8,544 nt of DNA from Alphaproteobacteria bacterium (GTDB taxonomy: Bacteria > Pseudomonadota > Alphaproteobacteria > UBA8366): contig JASLSL010000081.1 of the NCBI GenBank assembly GCA_030743445.1, positions 1 through 8,544 on the forward strand, in the 5' to 3' direction. Under the pieces are notes generated by a model. It had not been told where the DNA came from. It did no database searches and saw nothing but the letters and a program-made list of their open reading frames with translations. Every line of letters starts with the position of its first letter. Within the stretch, counting starts at the first letter, position 1. This document shows, in pieces, positions 1 through 6,200 of the stretch. The translations under genes and the position numbers were made by a program.

Positions 1-1
1 G

Positions 2-430
2 GCGCTCGCGGGTACCGGCAAGCACTCGATCGTCCTCAACAAGCCGGTGATCGGCTTCCTTATCAACCGTCTCCAGCACGCGATCCTGCACGAGGCCTAT
101 TACATGATCGAGGAGGGCATCGTGACCGTCGAGGACGTCGACCACTTCGCGCGCTGGGGGTTCGGCCCCAGGATGTGCGTTACCGGCCTGCTCGAGCAAA
201 AGGACATCAGCGGCGTCAACGTCACCGCGGCGGCGCAGCGCAGCATCGTCCCCGACCTGCACCATAACCAGACCCCCTGCGGGATGGTCCAGGACATGGT
301 GGCGAACGGCGACTGGGGAGTCGCGACCGGTAAGGGGTTCTACGATTGGCAGGGACGCGACGTCGCGGCGAGAAAAGCCGAAGCCGCCGACAAGCTGGCG
401 CGCCTCCTCGCCCTGCTGGGCGAGGACTGA
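2..430 (+). CDS. 3-hydroxyacyl-CoA dehydrogenase, C-terminal part (5' end outside window)
   Basis: The frame is open from the left edge and ends at TGA 428-430, leaving 142 visible residues. The segment KPVIGFLINRLQHAILHEA (residues 14-32 of the visible part), then an acidic EEGIVTVEDVD stretch and GKGFYDW near residues 110-116, are hallmarks of the all-helical C-terminal domain of the 3-hydroxyacyl-CoA dehydrogenase family. The NAD-binding Rossmann domain and the catalytic His lie upstream of the window. Family members oxidise 3-hydroxyacyl-CoA to 3-ketoacyl-CoA with NAD in fatty-acid or butanoate metabolism in the cytoplasm. The stretch WGFGPRMCVTGLLEQKDISG also fits the lambda-crystallin, gulonate or carnitine dehydrogenase branch, so the exact substrate cannot be stated. 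I see no clear terminator after the stop. Confidence 0.88.
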   Translation, partial: ALAGTGKHSIVLNKPVIGFLINRLQHAILHEAYYMIEEGIVTVEDVDHFARWGFGPRMCVTGLLEQKDISGVNVTAAAQRSIVPDLHHNQTPCGMVQDMVANGDWGVATGKGFYDWQGRDVAARKAEAADKLARLLALLGED

Positions 431-618
431 CGGTCATCGTCTGTTTCCGGGAATTTGAAAATAAGAGCGCACCGACCAATGAAACCGACCGACCGACGGG
501 AGGGGATTTGTCAATGCCGGTCTGGCAATTGCGACCTTGGAGGAAGGCCACACGCCATTTCCCACCGGTCGGCGCGCGAGCACCCGAAGCGCGGGCGGCA
601 CTCCGGGCAACTCTCTGA

Positions 619-1113
619 TTACTTCTTCTTCGTCTCCTTGCCCCCGTCGTGGGCCCAGGTCTTCGCCAAAGCCCTGGCGAGGGAGATTTGTTTCGCCGTC
701 ATCTGATCCTCGATCTCCGTAAGCTTGCCTGAAGCGGCACCACGGAGATCCTTCGACTTCTGGCGCGACTTCACCACGTCGAACCAGCGGTATGCTTGCA
801 CCAAATCCTTCTTTACGCCCTTGCCCTTGTAGTAAAGGCCGGCGAGCTTGAACATCGAGACGAAGCCCGCACGCGATTTGGCGTTCTGGGCGCCGATCAA
901 ATAAGCGTCATGGGCTTCCTTGAAATTGCCGCGCTTGGCCTGCATCCCGCCATAGAAGTAGCAGCCGGTCTCGTCGCCTTCGACGCACAACAGCAAGAGA
1001 TTGCTTAAAGACTGTTTGGTGTACTTCTTATATTTGGATTTTTGCGCCTCTGCGCCGCCGGCCATCGCCATGGCAAATCCGGCGACAACAACAGCGAGTA
1101 AAACTTTTCGCAT
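619..1113 (-). CDS. Secreted small protein with a Sel1-like (TPR-type) repeat
   Basis: This encodes 164 residues. Residues 1-23 form a signal peptide: MRK, a hydrophobic alanine/valine core, then AEA before Gln24, so the product is probably periplasmic. Residues 86-113 (MFKLAGLYYKGKGVKKDLVQAYRWFDVV) match the Sel1 repeat pattern. Residues 48-78 look like a weaker preceding helical repeat (YFYGGMQAKRGNFKEAHDAY). Two cysteines, 43 and 51, could form a disulfide after export. The C-terminus is lysine-rich. Sel1 proteins usually act as interaction scaffolds, and no enzymatic function is visible. The start is supported by GAGGGG a few bases upstream of the ATG. The gene is monocistronic as far as can be seen. 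Its stop abuts 618, where a possible small plus-strand frame ends. Confidence 0.82.
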   Translation of the reverse strand: MRKVLLAVVVAGFAMAMAGGAEAQKSKYKKYTKQSLSNLLLLCVEGDETGCYFYGGMQAKRGNFKEAHDAYLIGAQNAKSRAGFVSMFKLAGLYYKGKGVKKDLVQAYRWFDVVKSRQKSKDLRGAASGKLTEIEDQMTAKQISLARALAKTWAHDGGKETKKK

Positions 1114-1179
1114 TTTCTTCCCCTCAATTTAGATCGCTGTCCCTGTTGGCCGCTAACCTGTTACGCCCGTGCAGGCCTC

Positions 1180-1207
1180 CGGATAGCTTCACTGGCTTCG
1201 GCGTCAA
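1180..1207 (-). promoter_or_regulatory. Possible sigma70-type promoter for the Sel1-repeat gene
   Basis: Read on the minus strand, TTGACG (1207-1202) is followed by a 16-base spacer and TATCCG (1185-1180). This would place transcription start near 1173 and give a leader of about 60 bases before the ATG at 1113. The -35 box is good and the -10 box moderate. A perfect 10-base palindrome, TACCGCGGTA (1224-1233), lies just upstream and could be an operator. It is a prediction from sequence only. Confidence 0.35.
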
Positions 1208-1249
1208 AATTTAGGGTCGGAATTACCGCGGTAGTGGAGTAGTTGTCGA

Positions 1250-1305
1250 TTGCAATTTGCATCGCATTTTGCAGATTGCGTCCCGGCATCGCTTTGCAAT
1301 TTGCA
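1250..1305. repeat. Direct repeat TTGCAATTTGCA, two copies 44 bp apart
   Basis: TTGCAATTTGCA occurs at 1250-1261 and again at 1294-1305, a 44-bp period, or about four helical turns. A partial version, GCATTTTGCA, sits between them at 1264-1273. The second copy extends to TTTGCAATTTGCAAA, which is palindromic except at its centre. The cluster lies in the AT-richer region between two outward-reading genes, so a regulator binding site is plausible but unproven. Confidence 0.55.
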
Positions 1306-1609
1306 AATATCATTGCCGGATCGACTCGGGTAATCCGAAATTCCCCTTTTATTTCAAGCCTCTAGTTTTCGCACTAAATGCCTGTAAAGAGTATAGCAGC
1401 AATCCATGTGCCAGCCCCGCGAAGGTGGGTTATTCGGCGTTATTCGGCCCGATCGGACGCAAGAACCAAGTCTCCCGGATCGGTCGGTCGGGCGGCCAAT
1501 TTGGCGCCATAGGGTCGGTCTCCGATTCCGCAGGATGGCTTCGGCGCCACCCGGCAGTCAATAAACCGCGCCATTATTTTGACAATATTATCCGCTAATT
1601 ACTTAGCCC

Positions 1610-1774
1610 ATGAAAATGAAATCACGCGCCGACAAGGCGGAATCAGAGACCACGGAGCGCAAATGCCTGATGTGCAGCCGTCCCTTCCAGTCGCAGGGGC
1701 CGCACAACAGGATTTGCCCGAGATGCGCATCGACCCAGGCCTATCGCGACGGCCAGCCCCCCGGCCACTTCTGA
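1610..1774 (+). CDS. Small CxxC...CxxC putative zinc-ribbon protein, 54 aa
   Basis: A 54-residue frame runs from ATG 1610 to TGA 1772-1774. Residues 1-18 are polar and charged. RKCLMCSRPF (residues 17-26) gives the first CxxC (Cys19, Cys22). RICPRCAS (34-41) gives the second (Cys36, Cys39). Thirteen residues separate the pairs, which is the geometry of a compact zinc ribbon. Small proteins with the pattern CxxC-x-FxSxGxHNRxCPxC are, as far as I recall, common and uncharacterised in alphaproteobacteria, and this one keeps the GPHNR centre. An in-frame TAG at 1604-1606 forces the start to 1610 or the second Met codon at 1616. No Shine-Dalgarno is evident. TATTAT at 1586-1591 would place transcription start close to the ATG, so translation may be leaderless or nearly so. 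It could bind zinc and nucleic acid, but its role is unknown. Confidence 0.75.
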   Translation: MKMKSRADKAESETTERKCLMCSRPFQSQGPHNRICPRCASTQAYRDGQPPGHF

Positions 1775-1804
1775 CCGGGACCGATTGAAAGATTGCGCCG
1801 GTCA
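1772..1804. repeat. 7-bp inverted repeat joining two convergent stop codons
   Basis: TGACCGG (1772-1778) and CCGGTCA (1798-1804) are perfect inverted copies with a 19-base loop. Each arm contains the TGA stop of one of the two convergent genes, the CxxC protein and the DUF123 protein. The stem is short and there is no T tract, so a role as bidirectional terminator is only a possibility. Confidence 0.4.
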
Positions 1805-2245
1805 CGCCCGATCGAGCACGATCAGGTGTGCGGGACAAATGCGGCAATCCGAGCTGCCAAACCCGAGGACCGGGATGCGGGCGCCGGGAATTTTCCGAGC
1901 GATCTCGGCGAGCGCGCATTCGGTGACGCCAGGCACGGCCCAAAATCCGATCAGGGTCACCGCCCGCGCCAAGTGGTCCACGTGCCAGTGTATCCGGCCA
2001 CCGCGCCGCACGTGGCGTCCGATCCGCGCCCTAAGGCCGCCCGGACCGCGGCCGCTTCCCGCATAACAGTATCGTCCTGGCGGCAGCTCCGGCCGCCCCA
2101 ACGTGGCGATGCGCAGCCTCAGCGGCTGCGCCAAGTCCAGAACCAGCAGATAGGCCCCGGGTGCGGGCGGCGCCTCATCCGGGTCGAGTGCGAACATCGC
2201 ACCCGGCAGCTGCGCCAGCCGATTTCCGAGCGCCGGCACCGTCAT
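1802..2245 (-). CDS. DUF123 family GIY-YIG-like nuclease domain protein
   Basis: This encodes 147 residues from the ATG at 2245. GAYLLVLDL (30-38) and GRYCYAGSG (57-65) correspond to the GIY and YIG strands. They are followed by RGPGGLRARIGRHVR (66-80), IHWHVDHL (85-92) with paired histidines, an E-C pair at 109-110, and GFGSSDCRICPAHL (128-141). This is the DUF123 (PF01986) signature. The family is related to GIY-YIG endonucleases, but its substrate is not established to my knowledge. The frame could be read further upstream, but this start forms an ATGA overlap with the acetyltransferase stop (2244-2242), implying translational coupling, and the family begins close to here. It is the last gene of the guaB operon and converges on the CxxC small-protein gene 27 bp away. 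Confidence 0.85.
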   Translation of the reverse strand: MTVPALGNRLAQLPGAMFALDPDEAPPAPGAYLLVLDLAQPLRLRIATLGRPELPPGRYCYAGSGRGPGGLRARIGRHVRRGGRIHWHVDHLARAVTLIGFWAVPGVTECALAEIARKIPGARIPVLGFGSSDCRICPAHLIVLDRA

Positions 2246-2766
2246 CGCACACCCTCCGGGCGAAGCCGCAGGCCGCGCCACCCATAGGCCGCCTGCGGCA
2301 GAACCACGCCCCAGATACGCTCGTTGCGCTCGGCGACTCGGCGACCGCCCAACGCCTCGTAGAAGAACCGCGACGGATTGTCGGCGAGAACCCAAATCAC
2401 CGCGCTCTTATGTCCCGCGGCGCCGAGCGCTTCGAACAGCCCGGCGAGCAGGCGCTGGCCGATCCCCTGGCCTTGGCGCTCGGGCAGCACATAAAGCGTG
2501 TAGACCTCGCCGCTATAGCCGAGACCCTTGACCCGGCTCGCGCCCCAACTCCCGAAAGCGACGACCGTGCCGCGGCCGTTCTCGGCGACCAGAACCAACT
2601 CGTCGCGCGCCAGCATGCGCCGCCAACTCGCCTGCTCGCCCTGCTCCGACATGCGCAGCAACACGTGGTCCGGCAGGATCCCCGCATAAGCGTCGCGCCA
2701 GCTCTCGACATAGATATGCGAGATCGCCCGCGCATCGCCCGGCCGGCCGGCGCGAACGCGAGTCAT
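2242..2766 (-). CDS. GNAT family N-acetyltransferase
   Basis: This is a 174-residue single-domain protein. The acetyl-CoA binding motif A is LYVLPERQGQGIGQRLL (91-107), containing the Q/R-x-x-G-x-G/A pyrophosphate loop (QGQGIG). The C-terminal WVLADNPSRFFYEALGGR (125-142) is the usual GNAT motif B with the conserved N...FYE.LG pattern. The N-terminal IYVESWRDAYAGILP (18-32) is typical of this subgroup. It transfers an acetyl group from acetyl-CoA to an amine, but the acceptor (small molecule, protein N-terminus or lysine) cannot be deduced. Its ATG overlaps the rsmB stop (ATGA at 2766-2763) and its stop overlaps the next start, so it is translated within the guaB-rsmB operon. The placement hints at a ribosome- or nucleotide-related substrate, but that is speculation. 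Confidence 0.9.
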   Translation of the reverse strand: MTRVRAGRPGDARAISHIYVESWRDAYAGILPDHVLLRMSEQGEQASWRRMLARDELVLVAENGRGTVVAFGSWGASRVKGLGYSGEVYTLYVLPERQGQGIGQRLLAGLFEALGAAGHKSAVIWVLADNPSRFFYEALGGRRVAERNERIWGVVLPQAAYGWRGLRLRPEGVR

Positions 2767-4073
2767 CGGACACGCTCCAACACGGCGGCGAAGAATCCGT
2801 CGGTGCCATGCTGCCGCGGCGTCAAATGGAGAAACTCACCCCCGGCCGCGGGGCAGGCACCGCCTATCGCCTCACGCCACGCGTCCCCGGCGGGAACCGT
2901 CCGCCACCCTCCCTCGGCGCGGTCGAGGAAGGCGGCGACCTGGTCCTCGTTTTCTCGGCGCAGCAGCGAGCAGGTCGCATAAACCAGCCGCCCGCCGACG
3001 CTGACGAGGCGCGCCGCGGCGTCGAGCAGGTCGACCTGCAACGCCCTCAGGCGCGCGAATTCCCCCGCGGTCAGGCGCCACCGCGATTCCGGGTTGCGCC
3101 GCCATGCCCCCATCTGGCTGCACGGGGCGTCGATCAGCACCCGGTCGAATCCGCCCGCGTGGGACGAAATCCAGGGGTCGTCAACGCCATCCAACAGCCG
3201 CGGCTCGACGATCGCGACCCCGGCGCGATCCAGGCGGGGCGCCGCGCGGTCGAGCCGCGCCCGGTCGACGTCACAGGCGACGATGCGGCCCCGATTTTCC
3301 ATCGCCGCCGCGAGCGCGAGGGACTTGCCGCCGGCCCCGGCGCAGAAATCCACCACGCTGGAACCGGCTTCGGCCCCGACCAGCAGCGCAACGACCTGGG
3401 AGCCCTCGTCCTGCAGCTCCACGAGGCCGCTCTTGTAGGCGTTGCCGCCGGTAATCGGCGCCCGCCCGGCAAGACGCAGGCCCAAGGGCGAAAGCGTCGT
3501 GGCCTCCGCCGCGATCCCCTCCCTCGCCAGCGCCGCAAGGACGGTCTGGCGGTCGCCTTTCAAGGTGTTGACCCGCAAATCGACCGTGGCCTCGCCGAGA
3601 AACGCCGAAAGCTCACCCGATATCCCGTCGCCGAGGCTGTCGCGCAGGTCGTCGGCCAGCACCTCGGGCGCGTTGGCGGCGACCAGGTCCGGCTGATCCG
3701 GATTATCGAGTGTCCTGCCCTGGAGCGCGGCGACCATTGCCCCCTCTCCATCCGCGAGCGACGCCGGGCGATATTGTCCGCCGTCGAAGGCGGAACCGAC
3801 ATCCTCGACCGACCAACCCTCGACCACCATCAGCGCCGCCAGGACCCGGCCGCGGTTATCGGCAGGCCCGCCACGCCCCTCGATCCACCAATCGAGCTGG
3901 CGCTGTCGGCGGAGCACCGCATAGACCCATGCCCGGATTGCCGCCCGATCCCCGCTGCCCGCATAGCGGCGCCGGCGGAACCAGCCCCGGATCACCCGGT
4001 CGGCCGGCGCCGTGGCGCCATCGATCGCGTCCAAGAGTTCGATTGCCGATTGGCATCGTGCGCCGGGCGTCAT
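2763..4073 (-). CDS. rsmB: RsmB-type 16S rRNA (cytosine-C5) methyltransferase
   Basis: This encodes 436 residues of the RsmB/NOP2 family, which methylates C5 of a cytosine in 16S rRNA (C967 in E. coli) with S-adenosylmethionine. The N-terminal 70 residues, with RAAIRAWVYAVLRR at 43-56, resemble the NusB-like RNA-binding domain. The catalytic half has QDEGSQ (221-226), the SAM loop VVDFCAGAGGKS (240-251), the motif IV catalytic region DAPCS (315-319, Cys318) followed by GAWRRNPESRW, and the nucleophile motif YATCSL (365-370, Cys368). Both cysteines of the two-Cys mechanism are present. The C-terminal LTPRQHGTDGFF (417-428) is the usual substrate-side element. The gene starts 26 bp after the guaB stop, with AGGT upstream of the ATG. 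RsmF or another family member cannot be fully excluded, but length and domain order favour RsmB. Confidence 0.9.
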   Translation of the reverse strand: MTPGARCQSAIELLDAIDGATAPADRVIRGWFRRRRYAGSGDRAAIRAWVYAVLRRQRQLDWWIEGRGGPADNRGRVLAALMVVEGWSVEDVGSAFDGGQYRPASLADGEGAMVAALQGRTLDNPDQPDLVAANAPEVLADDLRDSLGDGISGELSAFLGEATVDLRVNTLKGDRQTVLAALAREGIAAEATTLSPLGLRLAGRAPITGGNAYKSGLVELQDEGSQVVALLVGAEAGSSVVDFCAGAGGKSLALAAAMENRGRIVACDVDRARLDRAAPRLDRAGVAIVEPRLLDGVDDPWISSHAGGFDRVLIDAPCSQMGAWRRNPESRWRLTAGEFARLRALQVDLLDAAARLVSVGGRLVYATCSLLRRENEDQVAAFLDRAEGGWRTVPAGDAWREAIGGACPAAGGEFLHLTPRQHGTDGFFAAVLERVR

Positions 4074-4099
4074 CGACCTGTCGCCCCGCCGTCCCCGCG

Positions 4100-5563
4100 T
4101 CAGGTTTCGATGCGGTAGTTCGGCGATTCGCGGGTCACCGTGATGTCGTGGACATGGCTCTCGCGCAGGCCCGCCGCGGTGACCCGCTTGAAGGTGCAGT
4201 TACGCTGCATCTCCTCGATCGTGCCGTTGCCGGTATAGCCCATCGCCGCCTTCAAGCCGCCGACGAGCTGGTGGACGATATTGCCGACCGGGCCCTTGTA
4301 GGGGACCCGTCCCTCGACCCCCTCGGGCACGAGCTTGAGCTGCTCGGAGACTTCTTCCTGGAAATATCGGTCGGCGGAGCCCCGCGCCATGGCGCCGAGC
4401 GAGCCCATGCCGCGGTAGGATTTATAGGACCGGCCCTGGTAGAGCAGCACCTCGCCCGGCGCTTCGTCGGTGCCGGCGAAGAGCGAGCCGACCATCACGC
4501 AATCGGCGCCGGCCGCGATCGCCTTGGCGATGTCGCCGGAAAACTTGATGCCGCCATCGGCGATCACCGGGATTTCCTTCTCGCGGCACGCCGCGACGGT
4601 GTCGAAGATCGCCGTGAGCTGCGGCACGCCGACGCCGGCGACGATCCGCGTGGTGCAGATCGAACCGGGGCCGATGCCGACCTTGATCGCATCGGCGCCG
4701 ACATCGATCAACGCCTTGGCGCCCTCGGTGGTGGCGACGTTGCCGGCCACGACCTGGGCGTAGTTGCTGATCCGCTTGACCTCGCCGACAGAATTGATGA
4801 CGCTCAGGCTGTGCCCGTGCGCCGTATCGACGACGATGACGTCGCAGCCGGCATCGAGCAGCGCCTCGGCGCGCTCGACCCCCGCATCGCCAACCCCGGT
4901 CGCCGCGGCGACCCGCAGGCGGCCCTGCTCGTCCTTGCAGGCGTTGGGGAACCGCTGCGACTTCTCGATGTCCTTGACCGTGATCAGCCCGACGCATTGG
5001 CGGTCGCCGTCGACGACGATCAATTTCTCGATCCGATGCTCGTGCAGCAGGTGCTTGGCTTCGTCCTGGTCGACCCCTTCCTGGACCGTGACCAGTCCGC
5101 GCTTGGTCATCAGCTCGCGCACCGGCTGGTTCGGGTCCTTGGCGAAACGCACGTCGCGGTTCGTCAGGATGCCGGCGACCCGGCCGTTGCGCTTGGAGAC
5201 CACGGGAATGCCGGAAATCTTGTGCCGGTCCATCAGCGCCAGCGCGTCCGCCAGTGTCCGTTCCGGCGTGATGGTGATCGGATTGACCACCATGCCGGCT
5301 TCGAACCGCTTGACGCGGCGCACTTCCTCGGCTTGCTGTTCGATATCGAGGTTCTTGTGGAGTACGCCGATGCCGCCGGCCTGGGCGATGGCGATCGCGA
5401 GATTGGCCTCGGTCACCGTGTCCATCGCCGAGGACAACAGCGGGATGCCAAGCTCGATATTCCGGGTCAGGCGTGTGCGGGTGTCGGCCTCGTTGGGCAG
5501 GAGGGCGGATTCGGCGGGCTGAAGCAAAACGTCATCGAATGTCAGCGCGTCTTCGATCTTCAT
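4100..5563 (-). CDS. guaB: IMP dehydrogenase
   Basis: At 487 residues it is the usual bacterial length. It oxidises IMP to XMP with NAD, the committed step of GMP synthesis, in the cytoplasm. The N-terminus LTFDDVLLQPAES (7-19) opens the TIM barrel. Two CBS domains are inserted at about 94-205 (GIPVVSKRNGRVAGILTNRD; LIVVDGDRQCVGLITVKD). The catalytic loop GPGSICTTR (298-306) carries Cys303. ADGGIKFSGD (335-344) and GSLFAGTDEAPGE (359-371) bind IMP phosphate. The flap contains YRGMGSLGAM (383-392), the base pair R399-Y400 matching the catalytic Arg-Tyr of the family, and EGVEGRVPYKG (414-424). Everything required is intact. It heads the minus-strand operon and is preceded by a strong-looking promoter and a GGAG ribosome site about 10 bases from the ATG. 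Confidence 0.98.
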   Translation of the reverse strand: MKIEDALTFDDVLLQPAESALLPNEADTRTRLTRNIELGIPLLSSAMDTVTEANLAIAIAQAGGIGVLHKNLDIEQQAEEVRRVKRFEAGMVVNPITITPERTLADALALMDRHKISGIPVVSKRNGRVAGILTNRDVRFAKDPNQPVRELMTKRGLVTVQEGVDQDEAKHLLHEHRIEKLIVVDGDRQCVGLITVKDIEKSQRFPNACKDEQGRLRVAAATGVGDAGVERAEALLDAGCDVIVVDTAHGHSLSVINSVGEVKRISNYAQVVAGNVATTEGAKALIDVGADAIKVGIGPGSICTTRIVAGVGVPQLTAIFDTVAACREKEIPVIADGGIKFSGDIAKAIAAGADCVMVGSLFAGTDEAPGEVLLYQGRSYKSYRGMGSLGAMARGSADRYFQEEVSEQLKLVPEGVEGRVPYKGPVGNIVHQLVGGLKAAMGYTGNGTIEEMQRNCTFKRVTAAGLRESHVHDITVTRESPNYRIET

Positions 5564-5589
5564 GCCGACCCAACTCCAAGGTTGCGCGA

Positions 5590-5617
5590 ACTATACACAT
5601 AGCGCGCGCGCTGCCAA
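5590..5617 (-). promoter_or_regulatory. Predicted guaB operon promoter with GC palindrome in the spacer
   Basis: On the minus strand TTGGCA (5617-5612) is followed by a 16-base spacer and TATAGT (5595-5590), each one mismatch from the sigma70 consensus. Transcription would start near 5583, about 20 bases before the ATG at 5563, with the GGAG ribosome site between. The spacer is mostly filled by the perfect palindrome AGCGCGCGCGCT (5601-5612), an alternating purine-pyrimidine run that could bind a repressor or adopt Z-DNA. Confidence 0.6.
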
Positions 5618-5736
5618 GCGAATTACCGGAAGGCGATCGCAAGGCCCCCAGCGAGCGACCTCCGCCTTGACCTGTATCATTGGCGGCGGCCGCGAATTCG
5701 TCTTCAATATCCATGGCGAAACGAATTGCCGACATC

Positions 5737-5742
5737 GAGGAG
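5737..5742 (+). promoter_or_regulatory. Ribosome binding site GAGGAG of the host-attachment gene
   Basis: GAGGAG at 5737-5742 is the only strong Shine-Dalgarno in this intergenic region. It lies 8 bases before the ATC at 5751, 5 before the ATC at 5748 and 2 before the ATC at 5745, all in the coding frame. No in-frame ATG, GTG or TTG exists at a suitable distance. It fixes the expected translation start and so exposes the missing conventional start codon. Confidence 0.6.
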
Positions 5743-5750
5743 ACATCATC

Positions 5751-6200
5751 ATCCCGCAAACGACGAAAACCACTTGGGTATTGATTGCCGATGGCGCCCG
5801 CGCCCGTATTCTCGAGCGGATCGGTCCCGTCGGCGCGTTGCATCCGGCGATGGCCTCCGAATACACCGCGCCGAACAAACCGACGCGCGAGTTTGGCACC
5901 GACCGGCCGGGCCGTGTCGTGGAGAGCGCCGATAGCGCGCGCCACGCCATGGAACCGCGGGTCGATTGGCACCGCTTCGAAAAACAGAAATTCGCGCGCG
6001 CGATGGCTGAAATTATCGATCGCGCGGCCGCGGAAAAGGCGTTCGACCGTCTCGTCGTCGTCGCACCGCCGAAGACCCTTGGCGATCTGCGCGCGGCGAT
6101 AGGCGCGCCGGCCCGGCGCCTGATCGCGGCCGAGATCAACAAGGACCTGACCAAAGTTCCCGACCACGCTCTCGCGGCGCAGTTGGGCGAGATCGTTTAG
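5751..6200 (+). CDS. Host-attachment family protein (PF10116-like), apparent ATC start
   Basis: From 5751 the frame gives 149 residues, about the usual length of this family, named 'protein required for attachment to host cells'. Diagnostic parts are WVLIADGARARILE near the N-terminus, then a central polar segment ending DRPGRVVESADSARHAMEP, and a C-terminal VVVAPPKTLGDLR plus INKDLTKVPDHALAAQL. The family shares a nucleotide-binding-like fold with eRF1/baeRF-type proteins. Its attachment role is poorly supported and its real activity is unknown. The frame is open back to an ATG at 5562, but that start overlaps the divergent guaB start codon and would prepend about 63 unrelated residues. A TTG at 5667 has no ribosome site. 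The GAGGAG at 5737-5742 points to ATC at 5751 (or 5748), where CCG-CAA-ACG follows. One base change from ATG would explain it. The exact start is uncertain. Confidence 0.75.
   Translation: MPQTTKTTWVLIADGARARILERIGPVGALHPAMASEYTAPNKPTREFGTDRPGRVVESADSARHAMEPRVDWHRFEKQKFARAMAEIIDRAAAEKAFDRLVVVAPPKTLGDLRAAIGAPARRLIAAEINKDLTKVPDHALAAQLGEIV

Larger units (their letters stand above)
1114..1609. other. Gene-free stretch of about 500 bp with lowered GC
   Basis: No reading frame here has a convincing ribosome binding site or recognisable product. GC content falls to roughly 42-47 percent over 1201-1260 and 1321-1380, clearly below the flanking genes. It holds the putative Sel1-gene promoter, a palindrome at 1224-1233, a TTGCAATTTGCA direct repeat (1250-1261 and 1294-1305), and a tandem 10-mer GTTATTCGGC at 1429-1438 and 1439-1448. 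At the right end TTGACA (1579-1584) and TATTAT (1586-1591) are promoter-like, but they are not correctly spaced relative to each other. An unrecognised small RNA cannot be excluded. Confidence 0.5.

Noticed and set aside
485..496. Short CCGA tandem repeat
   Set aside because: Only three units. This is too short to be a meaningful microsatellite or iteron in high-GC DNA.
1257..1598. Plus-strand frame of 113 codons in the low-GC stretch
   Set aside because: Its start lies inside the TTGCA repeats, there is no ribosome site, and the amino-acid pattern shows no domain or hydrophobic core. Most likely non-coding.
2808..4118. 436-codon plus-strand open frame opposite rsmB
   Set aside because: It is a mirror-frame artefact of the rsmB gene. 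It is Arg/Pro-rich with no domain, while the minus strand has intact SAM and catalytic cysteine motifs.
3710..5602. 630-codon plus-strand open frame opposite guaB and the start of rsmB
   Set aside because: It is antisense to a complete IMP dehydrogenase with every catalytic motif. The product is low-complexity, rich in Asp/Arg/Ala/Leu, as expected from the mirror frame of a high-GC gene, and has no recognisable domain.
5713..5784. 23-residue plus-strand frame starting at ATG 5713, upstream of and overlapping the host-attachment gene in another frame
   Set aside because: Considered as a leader peptide or as a frameshifted true start. It has no Shine-Dalgarno, its sequence (MAKRIADIEETSSS...) is unlike the family N-terminus, and the GAGGAG site lies inside it pointing to the other frame.
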